A stretch of DNA of 64,000 bases, from positions 372,001 to 436,000 of the forward strand of contig CAXXGC010000001.1 of assembly GCA_963667875.2 (NCBI GenBank), written 5' to 3'. The notes beneath the pieces were generated by a model that worked only from the letters and a program-made list of their open reading frames with translations, ran no database searches and was not told where the DNA came from. The stretch is from JAEXOD01 sp963667875. Lineage in GTDB: Bacteria; Bacteroidota; Ignavibacteria; Ignavibacteriales; Melioribacteraceae. Positions within the stretch are counted from its first letter, which is position 1. Each line of letters starts with the position of its first letter. The position numbers and the translations under genes were made by a program. Shown piece by piece: positions 8,979 through 18,442 of this stretch.

Positions 8979-11813
8979 ATGAAGTTAAAAGCATTAATAT
9001 TTTTTATCCTTTTGGCAGCAACTGTAAAAGCGCAAGTTGTTGTGTGGGATCCACCATTTCCGGCAGATACTGATTCGCTTGTTGTAATATTTGATGCAAC
9101 ACAAGGTAATGGTGCCTTGGCTGCGGCAGGACCACCAATTTATGCACATACAGGGGTTATCACTAATCTTAGCACTTCACCATCAGACTGGAAATATGTT
9201 AAAGCAAACTGGAATCAGAATATTCCCGCTTGTCAAATGACATTTTTGGGAAATGCAAAGTGGAAAATAAGTTTTAGAATTCGCCAATTTTATAACGTTC
9301 CGGCTACCGAACAAATATTAAAAGTTGCATTTGTTTTTAGAAATTCCGGTGGTACTTTAACAGGTAAAAATGCTGATGGAAGTGATATTTTTATTCCTGT
9401 TTATCAACCGGGTTTAAATGTAAGAATTGTAAAACCTTTCAACTTCCCTATATTGGTAAATTTAAATACTCAAATACCGGTTTTAGCTGTCAGTAAAGAT
9501 GCGGCAAGTATGAAATTGTATATTGATAACACTTTAAAGACTGAAACTACAAACGATACACTTAATTATTCTATTACGGTAAACGAATATGGAACAAAAT
9601 TATGTAAAGTAGTTGCTGGTGACAATTCGGGAAATACAAAAGTTGACTCGTTTTATTATACCGCTAAACAGCCTGTTGTTGTTGAACCTTTGCCCGCAGG
9701 AGTAAAACCGGGTATTAATTATATTGATGAACATACTGTAACCTTGGCCTTGTTTGCTCCGGCAAAAGAATTTGTTTATGTTATTGGTGATTTTAATGAT
9801 TGGCAGATTAATGCCGATTATCACATGAAACGTACTCCTGATGATTCAACTTATTGGCTTACAATTACCAATTTAACAGCAGGCCAGGAATATGGTTACC
9901 AATATTTAGTAAATGGTACATTACGAATTGCCGATCCTTACACAGGAAAAGTTCTTGATCCTTGGAATGACCAGTATATTGATGCTGCAACATACCCCAA
10001 TTTAAAACCTTATCCGACTGGAAAAACAAGTGAAATTGTTTCTGTTTTACAGCCTGGGAAATCGGCATTTAATTGGACAGCTGTAAATTATGTTAAACCG
10101 GCAAAATCAACTTTGGTTATTTATGAAATGTTACTTAGAGATTTTTTAAATACACATAATTACACAACTTTGGTTGATACGCTTGATTACTTAAAAAATT
10201 TGGGAATAACCGCAATTGAGTTAATGCCGTTTAACGAATTTGAGGGCAATAACAGCTGGGGATATAATCCTTCGTTTTATTTTGCTCCTGACAAATATTA
10301 CGGAACAGAAGACGGATTAAAACTATTTATTGACGAATGCCACAAACGCAATATTGCTGTTATAATGGATATGGTTTTGAATCATTCGTTTGGCCAGTCG
10401 CCTTTTGTAAGATTATATGCATCCGACAATTACGGACCGCCGACAGCACAAAATTTATGGTATAATATTACCGCAACTCATCCATATAGCGTTGGATATG
10501 ACTTTAATCATCAAAGTGTATATACAAAACAACTTGTTGATAGAGTGCTTAAGTATTGGGTTGACGAATATAAAATTGACGGCTACAGATTTGATCTTTC
10601 AAAAGGTTTTACACAAAAAAATTCGGGATCAAATGTTGGCCTGTGGGGAAATTATGACCAGACCAGAATAGACCTTTGGAAACGTATAGGTAATAAAGTA
10701 TGGAGTTATGCTCCTACTACATATATGATTTTGGAACATTTTGCCGATAACAGCGAAGAAACAGTATTGGCAAATTACGGCTTTATGTTGTGGGGCAATA
10801 TGAATAATGCCTATAACGAAGCCACAATGGGATATTCAGGCGATTTGGGTTGGGTTTCGTATAAAAACCGCGGATGGAATAATCCGGGTCTTGTTGGATA
10901 TATGGAAAGTCATGACGAAGAAAGACTTATGTATAAAAATTTAACTTACGGCAACTCATCTGGTAATTATAATGTAAAAACATTATCAACCGCATTAAGC
11001 AGAATGCAGACAGCAAACGCTTTATTTATAACTGTTCCTGGTCCAAAAATGATTTGGCAGTTTGGTGAGTTAGGTTATGATGTTTCTATTACATATCCAT
11101 GTATGACAAGTAATTGCCGTTTAGATCCAAAACCGATTTTATGGGGATATACTACTGTATTAAACCGTGTAAAACTTTTCAAAGAAGTCAGTTCGTTAAA
11201 CAAATTAAAAACAACTTATGATGTTTTTAATACAACCGATTTTATTTTTGACGCGGCAAACAAAACAAAACGTCTCAATTTAAATCATTCATCAATGTAC
11301 GTAACTGTTGTTGGTAACTTTGATGTAGTTGCAGCTGATGTTAACCCATCTTTCCAATCAACCGGTAAATGGTACGATTATTTTTCCGGTGACAGCATTA
11401 CAGTTTCAAACACTACTCAAGCCATAAATTTACTTCCGGGTGAATTTCATGTTTACAGTACTGTACGAATGGGTTATCCCGGTGACGATGTTTTGGTAAA
11501 TGTTGAAGAAAATTATAACAACGATTGCACGGTTATTGATTTTTCGTTAGAGCAAAATTATCCTAATCCGTTTAATCCGGAAACACAAATAAAATATACT
11601 ATGCCTGCAAATGATTTTATTTCACTTAAAATATACGATATTTTGGGAAATGAAATTAAAACTTTGGTTGATGGTTATCAATATGCCGGTTCGTATACTT
11701 TAACTTGGGCTGGTGATAATAATAGCGGTACTAAAGTATCAAGCGGTGTTTATTTTTATAGTTTGCAGACAAACAATAAAAACATTACCCGCAAGATGAT
11801 GCTGGTAAAATAA
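8979..11813 (+). CDS. T9SS-exported alpha-amylase family protein (GH13) with CBM48-like domain
   Basis: Domain order: signal peptide (1-19, ending VKAQ), a beta-rich N-terminal domain (about 20-140), an isoamylase-N/CBM48-like domain (about 245-335, with VIGDFNDW), the GH13 barrel (about 370-770), and a type A sorting domain of about 75 residues (LEQNYPNPFNPETQIKY to KMMLVK). All four conserved GH13 regions are present: DMVLNH (464-469), GYRFDLSKG with nucleophile Asp539, ILEHFADN with acid/base Glu586, and ESHDEERL with His645 and Asp646. The enzyme should cleave or transfer alpha-1,4 or alpha-1,6 glucans on the cell surface or outside the cell. GAGGA lies before the ATG. A strong terminator follows. 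The exact activity (amylase, pullulanase or branching) cannot be decided from these motifs. Confidence 0.93.
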   Translation: MKLKALIFFILLAATVKAQVVVWDPPFPADTDSLVVIFDATQGNGALAAAGPPIYAHTGVITNLSTSPSDWKYVKANWNQNIPACQMTFLGNAKWKISFRIRQFYNVPATEQILKVAFVFRNSGGTLTGKNADGSDIFIPVYQPGLNVRIVKPFNFPILVNLNTQIPVLAVSKDAASMKLYIDNTLKTETTNDTLNYSITVNEYGTKLCKVVAGDNSGNTKVDSFYYTAKQPVVVEPLPAGVKPGINYIDEHTVTLALFAPAKEFVYVIGDFNDWQINADYHMKRTPDDSTYWLTITNLTAGQEYGYQYLVNGTLRIADPYTGKVLDPWNDQYIDAATYPNLKPYPTGKTSEIVSVLQPGKSAFNWTAVNYVKPAKSTLVIYEMLLRDFLNTHNYTTLVDTLDYLKNLGITAIELMPFNEFEGNNSWGYNPSFYFAPDKYYGTEDGLKLFIDECHKRNIAVIMDMVLNHSFGQSPFVRLYASDNYGPPTAQNLWYNITATHPYSVGYDFNHQSVYTKQLVDRVLKYWVDEYKIDGYRFDLSKGFTQKNSGSNVGLWGNYDQTRIDLWKRIGNKVWSYAPTTYMILEHFADNSEETVLANYGFMLWGNMNNAYNEATMGYSGDLGWVSYKNRGWNNPGLVGYMESHDEERLMYKNLTYGNSSGNYNVKTLSTALSRMQTANALFITVPGPKMIWQFGELGYDVSITYPCMTSNCRLDPKPILWGYTTVLNRVKLFKEVSSLNKLKTTYDVFNTTDFIFDAANKTKRLNLNHSSMYVTVVGNFDVVAADVNPSFQSTGKWYDYFSGDSITVSNTTQAINLLPGEFHVYSTVRMGYPGDDVLVNVEENYNNDCTVIDFSLEQNYPNPFNPETQIKYTMPANDFISLKIYDILGNEIKTLVDGYQYAGSYTLTWAGDNNSGTKVSSGVYFYSLQTNNKNITRKMMLVK

Positions 11814-11860
11814 TTATGAATTGTGAATTATCAATTATGAATTAAAAAGATAAAGATTTT

Positions 11861-11896
11861 AAAAACCGTATGTGTAAAAACATGCGGTTTTTTTTT
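11861..11896 (+). terminator. Rho-independent terminator after the amylase gene
   Basis: AAAAACCGTATG (11861-11872) pairs with CATGCGGTTTTT with one G-T pair; nine T follow the stem bases CGG. Stem and loop words are shared, in the opposite orientation, with the terminator after sppA. Confidence 0.85.
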
Positions 11897-12035
11897 GCTC
11901 TTTAACAGTAAATGCACAATGATTATAGTAAATATCAAACAAATAATTTTGAATTGATAATTGTTAATAAATATGGTATTATTAATAAATGTATAAAAAT
12001 ATTATTATTTAGCAAATTAGTTTTTGGAGTGTAAT

Positions 12036-13226
12036 ATGAGTAAAGACTTAATAATTGAAAAACAAAAACAAGCCGTTAAAATATTAAACGAAATGAATAT
12101 AGACATGTGGCTTACTTTTGTAAGAGAAACAGGAAATATTAAAGATCCCATGATGGATATGATAGTTGGAACCGGTGCTACATGGCATAGTGCTTTTATT
12201 ATTACAAAAAACGGCGATACTGTTGCAGTAATAGGTTCGTTGGAAGAACCTAATATGCGTTCGGTTGGTACATTTAAAGAAATTAAAAGTTATGTACAAT
12301 CGGTAAAAAAAGATTTTTTGGATGTTATTACCAAATACGATCCTAAAACCATAGCAATTAATTACTCGCGCAATTCCGCATTGGCGGATGGATTGACGTA
12401 CGGAGTTTATCTTGAGTTGGTTGAGTTGTTAAAAGATACTCCATATTTGGATAGATTGGTTTCTTCGGAAAATATTATTGCCGCATTAAGGGGAAGAAAA
12501 TCGGATGTGGAAATTAATTTAATGCAAAAGGCAATTAAAGAAACCATTAAAATATTTGATGAAGTTACCGGGTTTATTAAACCGGGGAAAACCGAAAAAG
12601 ATGTTGCTGCTTTTATTCATTCCAAAGTTGAGGAGAGAGGTTTTGGTTTATCGTGGGATGCTGAACATTGTCCCGCTGTTTTTACCGGACCCGATTCCGC
12701 AGGCGCACATTCGGGACCAACCGACAGAGTTATTGAAAGAGGACATATATTAAATATTGATTTCGGCATTAACTTAAATGGGTATTGTTCCGATTTGCAG
12801 CGCACTTGGTATATAATGCGTGAAAACGAAACCACTCCGCCTGCTGAAGTATTACACGGGTTTAATACTATATTGGATTCTGTTACACTTTCGGCAGAAG
12901 CAATAAAACCGGGCAAACAAGGCTGCCAAATTGATGATGTTGCAAGAAATTATATTCTTAAACAGGGTTATGGGGAATATCCTCATGCATTGGGACATCA
13001 AATTGGAAAAGCCGCTCACGACGGCGGAGGATTGTTATCTCCTCGCTGGGAACGTTACGGCAATTTGCCATTTATTAACATTGAAGAATCGCAAGTCTTT
13101 ACAATTGAACCGAGATTAACTGTTCCCGGATATGGTGTTGCCACCGTTGAGGAAGAAGTTTTAGTTACAAAAACAGGATGTGAATTTATTTCCGAAAGAC
13201 AAAAAGAAATTTATTTGGTAAGATAG
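12036..13226 (+). CDS. M24-family metallopeptidase (Xaa-Pro aminopeptidase-like)
   Basis: The 396-residue protein has a creatinase-like N-terminal domain (about 1-155) and a pita-bread M24 domain (about 160-390). The metal ligands are visible: Asp242 and Asp253 in NIDFGINLNGYCSDLQRTWY, His321 in HALGHQIG, Glu358 in FTIEPRL and Glu372 in VEEEVLV. Such enzymes remove an N-terminal residue ahead of proline with two Mn or Co ions in the cytoplasm; no signal peptide is present. I chose the ATG at 12036 because GGAG lies seven bases upstream (12026-12029); a longer frame from TTG at 12024 would overlap that ribosome site. It is a single gene, convergent with the nucleoside phosphorylase gene. Confidence 0.9.
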   Translation: MSKDLIIEKQKQAVKILNEMNIDMWLTFVRETGNIKDPMMDMIVGTGATWHSAFIITKNGDTVAVIGSLEEPNMRSVGTFKEIKSYVQSVKKDFLDVITKYDPKTIAINYSRNSALADGLTYGVYLELVELLKDTPYLDRLVSSENIIAALRGRKSDVEINLMQKAIKETIKIFDEVTGFIKPGKTEKDVAAFIHSKVEERGFGLSWDAEHCPAVFTGPDSAGAHSGPTDRVIERGHILNIDFGINLNGYCSDLQRTWYIMRENETTPPAEVLHGFNTILDSVTLSAEAIKPGKQGCQIDDVARNYILKQGYGEYPHALGHQIGKAAHDGGGLLSPRWERYGNLPFINIEESQVFTIEPRLTVPGYGVATVEEEVLVTKTGCEFISERQKEIYLVR

Positions 13227-13243
13227 AAGTGTAGCAAAAAAAT

Positions 13244-13287
13244 AAAAACGGCTGCATAGAATTAATTTCTATCAGCCGTTTTTTTTA
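13244..13287. terminator. Bidirectional terminator between convergent genes
   Basis: AAAAACGGCTG (13244-13254) pairs with CAGCCGTTTTT, with an inner loop that itself can pair (ATAGAA / TTCTAT). T-runs occur on both strands. It serves the M24 peptidase gene and the phosphorylase gene. Confidence 0.85.
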
Positions 13288-14601
13288 TTCCAAAATTTTA
13301 TGTATTAATTTTACTTTAGGCGGTTTTGTTTGGCTTAATGTTATTGCGTTAATAAGTTTGTCCTTATCGGCTTGGGTAATTTTACGGTTGGAGTGAAGTT
13401 CGGCAACAACATCACCTTCTTTTAAATTATCGCCAATTTGGGGATAAAATATAATACCTGCCAAAGGATCAATAATATCTTCTTTTTTTAATCTGCCTGC
13501 TCCTAATAATAATGAAGCCATGCCAACTTCGTAAGTATCAATTGCTTTTATGTATCCGGCGGATTTAATTTTAACTTTTTCAACAAATTTGCATTTCGGG
13601 TATTTGTCAGGATCAAGAATAAATGAAATATCTCCACCCTGCAATTTTACAACTTCCACAAATTTTTCAAAAGCTTTTCCGTTATTTATTAATTCCTGAG
13701 CAAGAGCAATTCCGCTTTTAATTGAATCGGCTTTACCGCCCAAATAAATCATTGTACCGGCTAAATTTAAACATAACTCTGTTAATCCGGGAACCACTTC
13801 ACCCTTTAAAATATTTATGCTTTCTAAAACTTCAAACCAGTTGCCAATATATTTGCCTAAAGGCTGATTCATATCGGTAATAAAAGCTACAACTTTTTTA
13901 TCAAATGCTTTTGCAGTATCAATTAACGATTTTGCCAAATTTTCGGAATCTTTTAACGTTTTCATAAAAGCACCGGAACCGGTTTTAACATCCAAAACCA
14001 AAGCATCAATACCTTCGGCAAGTTTTTTACTCATAATGCTGCCGGTAATTAATGGTATCGATTCAACAGTAGCGGTAACATCACGCAGCGAATAAATTAA
14101 TTTATCGGCGGGAGCAATTTCTTTTGTTTGGCCAATTAAAACCATTTTGGATTTTTTAAGAACATCTTTATAATTTTTTAAATCAAGGTTGACATTAAAT
14201 CCCGGAATTGCTTCAAGTTTATCTAAAGTACCTCCGGTATGTCCCAATCCTCTTCCTGAAATCATGGGCACATAAACACCGGCTGCTGCTGCAATTGGCG
14301 CAATAATTAAAGAAGTTTTATCACCCACACCGCCTGTTGAATGTTTATCAACTTTAGCACCTTTTATACTGCTTAAGTTAACAATATCGCCGGAGTGAAG
14401 CATTGCTTTGGTTAATGCCGAAGTTTCATCTTTAGATAGTCCATTTATGTATGCAGCCATTAAAAATGCAGAAAATTGGTAATCGGGAATATTCCCTTTT
14501 GAGTAATTATCAACTAAATAAATAATTTCTTCATTGGTTAATGAAGTTTTTTCTCTTTTTTTACGTATTAACTCTACAGTATTAAATTTTGTTGGTTTCA
14601 T
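13285..14601 (-). CDS. pdp: Pyrimidine-nucleoside (thymidine) phosphorylase
   Basis: The 438 residues match the usual length of the family. The glycine-rich phosphate-binding blocks VDKHSTGGVGDKTSL (about 83-97) and SGRGLGHTGGTLDKLE (about 114-129) are intact, as are the later LVLDVKTGSGAFMK and SLLLGAGR segments. The enzyme splits thymidine, deoxyuridine or uridine with phosphate to give the base and (deoxy)ribose-1-phosphate in the cytoplasm, feeding nucleoside salvage. Sequence alone does not separate DeoA from the broader-specificity Pdp; Pdp is suggested by the Bacillus-like length and motifs. It is not in a visible salvage operon. The stop codon overlaps the terminator region shared with the convergent M24 gene. 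Confidence 0.92.
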   Translation of the reverse strand: MKPTKFNTVELIRKKREKTSLTNEEIIYLVDNYSKGNIPDYQFSAFLMAAYINGLSKDETSALTKAMLHSGDIVNLSSIKGAKVDKHSTGGVGDKTSLIIAPIAAAAGVYVPMISGRGLGHTGGTLDKLEAIPGFNVNLDLKNYKDVLKKSKMVLIGQTKEIAPADKLIYSLRDVTATVESIPLITGSIMSKKLAEGIDALVLDVKTGSGAFMKTLKDSENLAKSLIDTAKAFDKKVVAFITDMNQPLGKYIGNWFEVLESINILKGEVVPGLTELCLNLAGTMIYLGGKADSIKSGIALAQELINNGKAFEKFVEVVKLQGGDISFILDPDKYPKCKFVEKVKIKSAGYIKAIDTYEVGMASLLLGAGRLKKEDIIDPLAGIIFYPQIGDNLKEGDVVAELHSNRKITQADKDKLINAITLSQTKPPKVKLIHKILE

Positions 14602-14800
14602 ATTTGTGATATCCGCAATGCTTTTTTATTATAATAATTATTTTTGTTTGTCTGTTAAAGATATAATTTTTAGTCCAAATTTACTAAAAATATATAGTAT
14701 GTTTATGGCTATTTTTTTATATTCCTGTTTATTTTAATAGAAAAAGATTATAAATCCACTCGATTAAAATTTATTGTTAAAAAATTTACGGATTTAATAT

Positions 14801-17800
14801 ATGAAAATTTTGGAAACAAATATTCCTTTTGAAAAAAAATTAATTAATATTTCACTTTTGTTTTCTAAAGAGCTTGAAAGTAATAATTTAATTCCAAATT
14901 TTATTATTAAATCATATTCCGATTTATTGACCGATCTGTTTTGGATATCCGATGTAACAGGGAAATATATTTTTGCAAACGAAAAAACATGTAAAGTATT
15001 ATTTAATACAATAAATTATATCGAAATTGCCGGTAAGGATGATATTCTGTTTTCAAAAGGAGAGTTTAATGACGATAATAATATCAAAAAAACCGATGAA
15101 ATAAATGAAAAACCTATATTAATATATAAATATGAAAAAGTAATTACTATTGTTAGTAATAAAATATCATTCCAAATTTTTTACGTTCCAATAAAAAACA
15201 ACCAACATAAAACTATTGCTTATGTTGGTTACGCCGAGTACAATAGTAAAAAATGTTGTGAAAAGCCATTAAAGCAATTTGCAACAGTATGGGAAGAATC
15301 ATTTGACAGTATGCGCTTATTAAATGAAGACGGAACATTTCTTGCGGTAAACAAGGCGTTTTGCAAACTTATTGAAATGAGTGAAATTGAGTTGATTGGA
15401 AAACCGTATAATTATATTTATTCCGAAGCAGAGTACAATCCGAAAGAAATGTTTAACATGAAAAATGTTAGGCCGTTTTTTGAGCGGGAAGTAATATTGT
15501 GGAATAATAAACATGTGTGGTTTGAAATTACAAGTTCGGTCATAAATTATGAGGATGGGACAAAATCCGTATTATCAATATTTAAAGATATTACCGATAC
15601 TAAAAAGACCACAAAAAAACTTGAAGAAGTTGAACAAAGGTATAAGGATACCGCCGACCTTTTACCTCAATCTATTTGTGAGGTTAATATTGAGGGAAAA
15701 ATTACATATTGTAATAAACAAGCGTATAAATCATTTAAGTTTTCGGAAGAAGATATTCAAAATGGATGTATTATTTTTGATTATATAGCAGAAGTAGATA
15801 GGGATAGAATTTGGAAAAATTTTAATAACAGGCTAAACGGTATTGAATTCCCCAATGTTGAATATTTGGCTTTGGCAAAAGACGGAACAAAATTTCCGAT
15901 TTTAATTTTTTCTACCGTAATAATAAAAGAAAAAAGAGCAGTTGGGCTGCGCAGTGTAATTATTGACATTAGTGATAGGAAAAAAAGTGAACTTGACTTA
16001 AAGGAAAGTGAAGCTAAGTTTAGAATGATTGCCGAAAACACATCCGATGTTATTTGGATAATGGACAGTGATTTTAAATATACTTATATCAGCCCCTCAA
16101 TAAAAAAGCAAAGGGGTTACACACCGGAAGAATTTTTACAACTTCCAATAACCGAAGTGTATGATACGGAATCGTACGAAAAAATGCACATGGCGTTTAA
16201 TAATTTTAAAGAAAAATCTAAAACACAAAAACCCGATGCAAATTTGACAATAACGTATGAAGTAAAACATAAATGCAAAAACCAAACATATATTTGGGGA
16301 GAAGTAATAATCAATCCCGTACTTAATTCGGATGGTGCCTTAAAAAGTTTGCACGGGGTTACACGTAATATAAACGAAAGGAAAAAAATAGAAGAATCGT
16401 TACGTAAGAGTGAAAGTTTGTATAAAAACATAGTTAATACTTCGCCTGATGGAATTTTACTTGTAGATTTGGATGTGAATATCATTTATGCTAATGATAG
16501 AACAGCTCAATTATTTGGTTTTAATACCGGTTTTGAAATGTTGGGAATTAATGGATTTTCGTTTATTTCATCTGAATCTACATCTCTGGTAAACGAAAAG
16601 TATTTCTTGTTAATTAAACACGGAAATATTGAACCCCTGGAAGTAAAATTTAACAAAAAAAATAATACTTCATTTTGGGGTGAGTTTAGGACAAAATTAA
16701 TTACGGATAATAACGGAAATCCGTTTAATATTATGGTTATTATTACGGATATTACGTTAAAAAAAGAAGCCGAAGAAGAGAAAAAACTTAGCGAGTTACG
16801 AATGGAAACTTTGCTAAGTATTACTGAGATGGAAAATTCCCCGATTGGTGATATTTCCAATTATGTTCTTCAGGAAGCGGTAAAACAAACAAAAAGTGAA
16901 GGCGGGTTTATTGCATTTTTAAATGAAAACGAACAGATAATAAGTGTAAAATCTTTAACTAATAATCAAATTGTAGAAAAATTTTATAACCAAATAAATT
17001 ACAGTAATTCAATTTCATCTTTGTTGTGGACAAAACCCTTATTAATACGTTCCCCGTTTTTTCAAAATGATTATACTTCGGCATATTTGTTAAATGAAAA
17101 ATTACCCGGAAGCACAACTTTTATAAAAAGGTATTTGGGAATACCCATATTTTCCGGTAATAAAATGATTGCTCTTGCCGGCATAATAAATAAAAAATCG
17201 GATTATACGGAATTTGATGTAAAACAGCTTACGTTGTTAGTTAATGGACTATTTATTACTCTTGAACACAGAAAAAATGAAGAACAAATAAAAACACTTT
17301 CCCGCGCAATTGAACAAAATCCATCAATTATCATTATTACAAATCCTGATGGAATAATTCAATATACAAATCCAAAATTTACGGAAATTACAGGTTATTC
17401 GGCAGCAGAAGTAAAAGGGTTAAACCCAAGAATATTAAAAAGTGGTCAAACAACCAAAGAAACTTACGAACAATTATGGAATACAATAACTAAAGGTTAC
17501 GAGTGGGATGGTGAACTTTTAAACAGAAGAAAAAACGGAAATTTTTATTGGGAACATGTATTAATTTCTCCAATTAAAAGTGATAGCGGCGAGATAACTA
17601 ATTATGTGGCTATTAAACAGGATGTGAGCGAGAAAAAAATTACGGAAAAACAATTAATAGAAGCAAAAGAACAAGCCGAAAAATCAGATAAAATTAAATC
17701 CGAGTTTCTTGCTCAAATGTCGCATGAAATAAGAACCCCGATTAATGCAATTTTAAGTTTTTCCAGTTTGCTGCGTGATGAGCTTGAAAATATTTTGGAT

Positions 17801-18388
17801 GATGATTTACGAAGCAGTTTTTCTATTATGGCCCGTGCCGGGGAAAGAATTATCCGAACAATTGATTTAATACTAAATATGAGTGAATTACAAACCGGCA
17901 CTTATGATTTTCATATTAAAGAAATAGATTTAAAAGAAGATATTTTACATTCCTTAATGCTTGAACATACAATGCTGGCAAGAGATAAAGGCTTAATGTT
18001 AAGTTTGAATAGTAATACAGATAATACATATATTTTTGCTGATGAATATTCTGTATCGCAAATTTTTGCCAACTTAATAAATAATGCAATAAAATTTACC
18101 GAAAGCGGTGTTGTTGAAATTGAAATTTCCAATGGTGAAAAAGGTAGTATTGTAGTTGATATTATTGATACAGGAATAGGCATTTCGGAAGATTATGTGC
18201 CGTTTTTATTTAGTCCATTTACTCAAGAAGAACAAGGTTATACACGCCGTTTTGAGGGGAACGGACTGGGATTAGCACTTGTTAAAAAATATTGTGATTT
18301 AAATAAAGCACAAATTACTGTTGACAGTCTTAAAGGAAAGGGATCGAAATTTAGTGTTACTTTTTATAGTGATGACTGCATTATTTAA
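14801..18388 (+). CDS. Soluble multi-PAS/GAF sensor histidine kinase
   Basis: The 1195-residue protein has at least five PAS/PAC-type modules between residues about 40 and 660 (repeated ends such as ITDTKKTTKKLEE and ISDRKKSELDLKESE), a GAF-like region (about 665-825), a further PAS with ITGYSAAEVKG (about 835-950), then a kinase core. The phospho-acceptor is His975 in QMSHEIRTPINAIL. The ATPase domain has the N-box NLINNAIKFTESG, DTGIGI and GNGLGLALVKKY. No transmembrane segment or receiver domain is present, so it senses cytoplasmic signals and must pass phosphate to a separate regulator. No response-regulator gene lies beside it. Architecture and motifs closely resemble the kinase at 26691. 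The signal is unknown. Confidence 0.92.
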   Translation: MKILETNIPFEKKLINISLLFSKELESNNLIPNFIIKSYSDLLTDLFWISDVTGKYIFANEKTCKVLFNTINYIEIAGKDDILFSKGEFNDDNNIKKTDEINEKPILIYKYEKVITIVSNKISFQIFYVPIKNNQHKTIAYVGYAEYNSKKCCEKPLKQFATVWEESFDSMRLLNEDGTFLAVNKAFCKLIEMSEIELIGKPYNYIYSEAEYNPKEMFNMKNVRPFFEREVILWNNKHVWFEITSSVINYEDGTKSVLSIFKDITDTKKTTKKLEEVEQRYKDTADLLPQSICEVNIEGKITYCNKQAYKSFKFSEEDIQNGCIIFDYIAEVDRDRIWKNFNNRLNGIEFPNVEYLALAKDGTKFPILIFSTVIIKEKRAVGLRSVIIDISDRKKSELDLKESEAKFRMIAENTSDVIWIMDSDFKYTYISPSIKKQRGYTPEEFLQLPITEVYDTESYEKMHMAFNNFKEKSKTQKPDANLTITYEVKHKCKNQTYIWGEVIINPVLNSDGALKSLHGVTRNINERKKIEESLRKSESLYKNIVNTSPDGILLVDLDVNIIYANDRTAQLFGFNTGFEMLGINGFSFISSESTSLVNEKYFLLIKHGNIEPLEVKFNKKNNTSFWGEFRTKLITDNNGNPFNIMVIITDITLKKEAEEEKKLSELRMETLLSITEMENSPIGDISNYVLQEAVKQTKSEGGFIAFLNENEQIISVKSLTNNQIVEKFYNQINYSNSISSLLWTKPLLIRSPFFQNDYTSAYLLNEKLPGSTTFIKRYLGIPIFSGNKMIALAGIINKKSDYTEFDVKQLTLLVNGLFITLEHRKNEEQIKTLSRAIEQNPSIIIITNPDGIIQYTNPKFTEITGYSAAEVKGLNPRILKSGQTTKETYEQLWNTITKGYEWDGELLNRRKNGNFYWEHVLISPIKSDSGEITNYVAIKQDVSEKKITEKQLIEAKEQAEKSDKIKSEFLAQMSHEIRTPINAILSFSSLLRDELENILDDDLRSSFSIMARAGERIIRTIDLILNMSELQTGTYDFHIKEIDLKEDILHSLMLEHTMLARDKGLMLSLNSNTDNTYIFADEYSVSQIFANLINNAIKFTESGVVEIEISNGEKGSIVVDIIDTGIGISEDYVPFLFSPFTQEEQGYTRRFEGNGLGLALVKKYCDLNKAQITVDSLKGKGSKFSVTFYSDDCII

Positions 18389-18442
18389 TGGTTTTAAGGG
18401 TAATAAATTAAACAATTAGGATATATTAAAGGATTACTTTTT

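Noticed and set aside
12617..12916. 99-residue minus-strand frame inside the M24 peptidase gene
   Set aside because: Shadow of a gene with clear metal ligands in the other strand.
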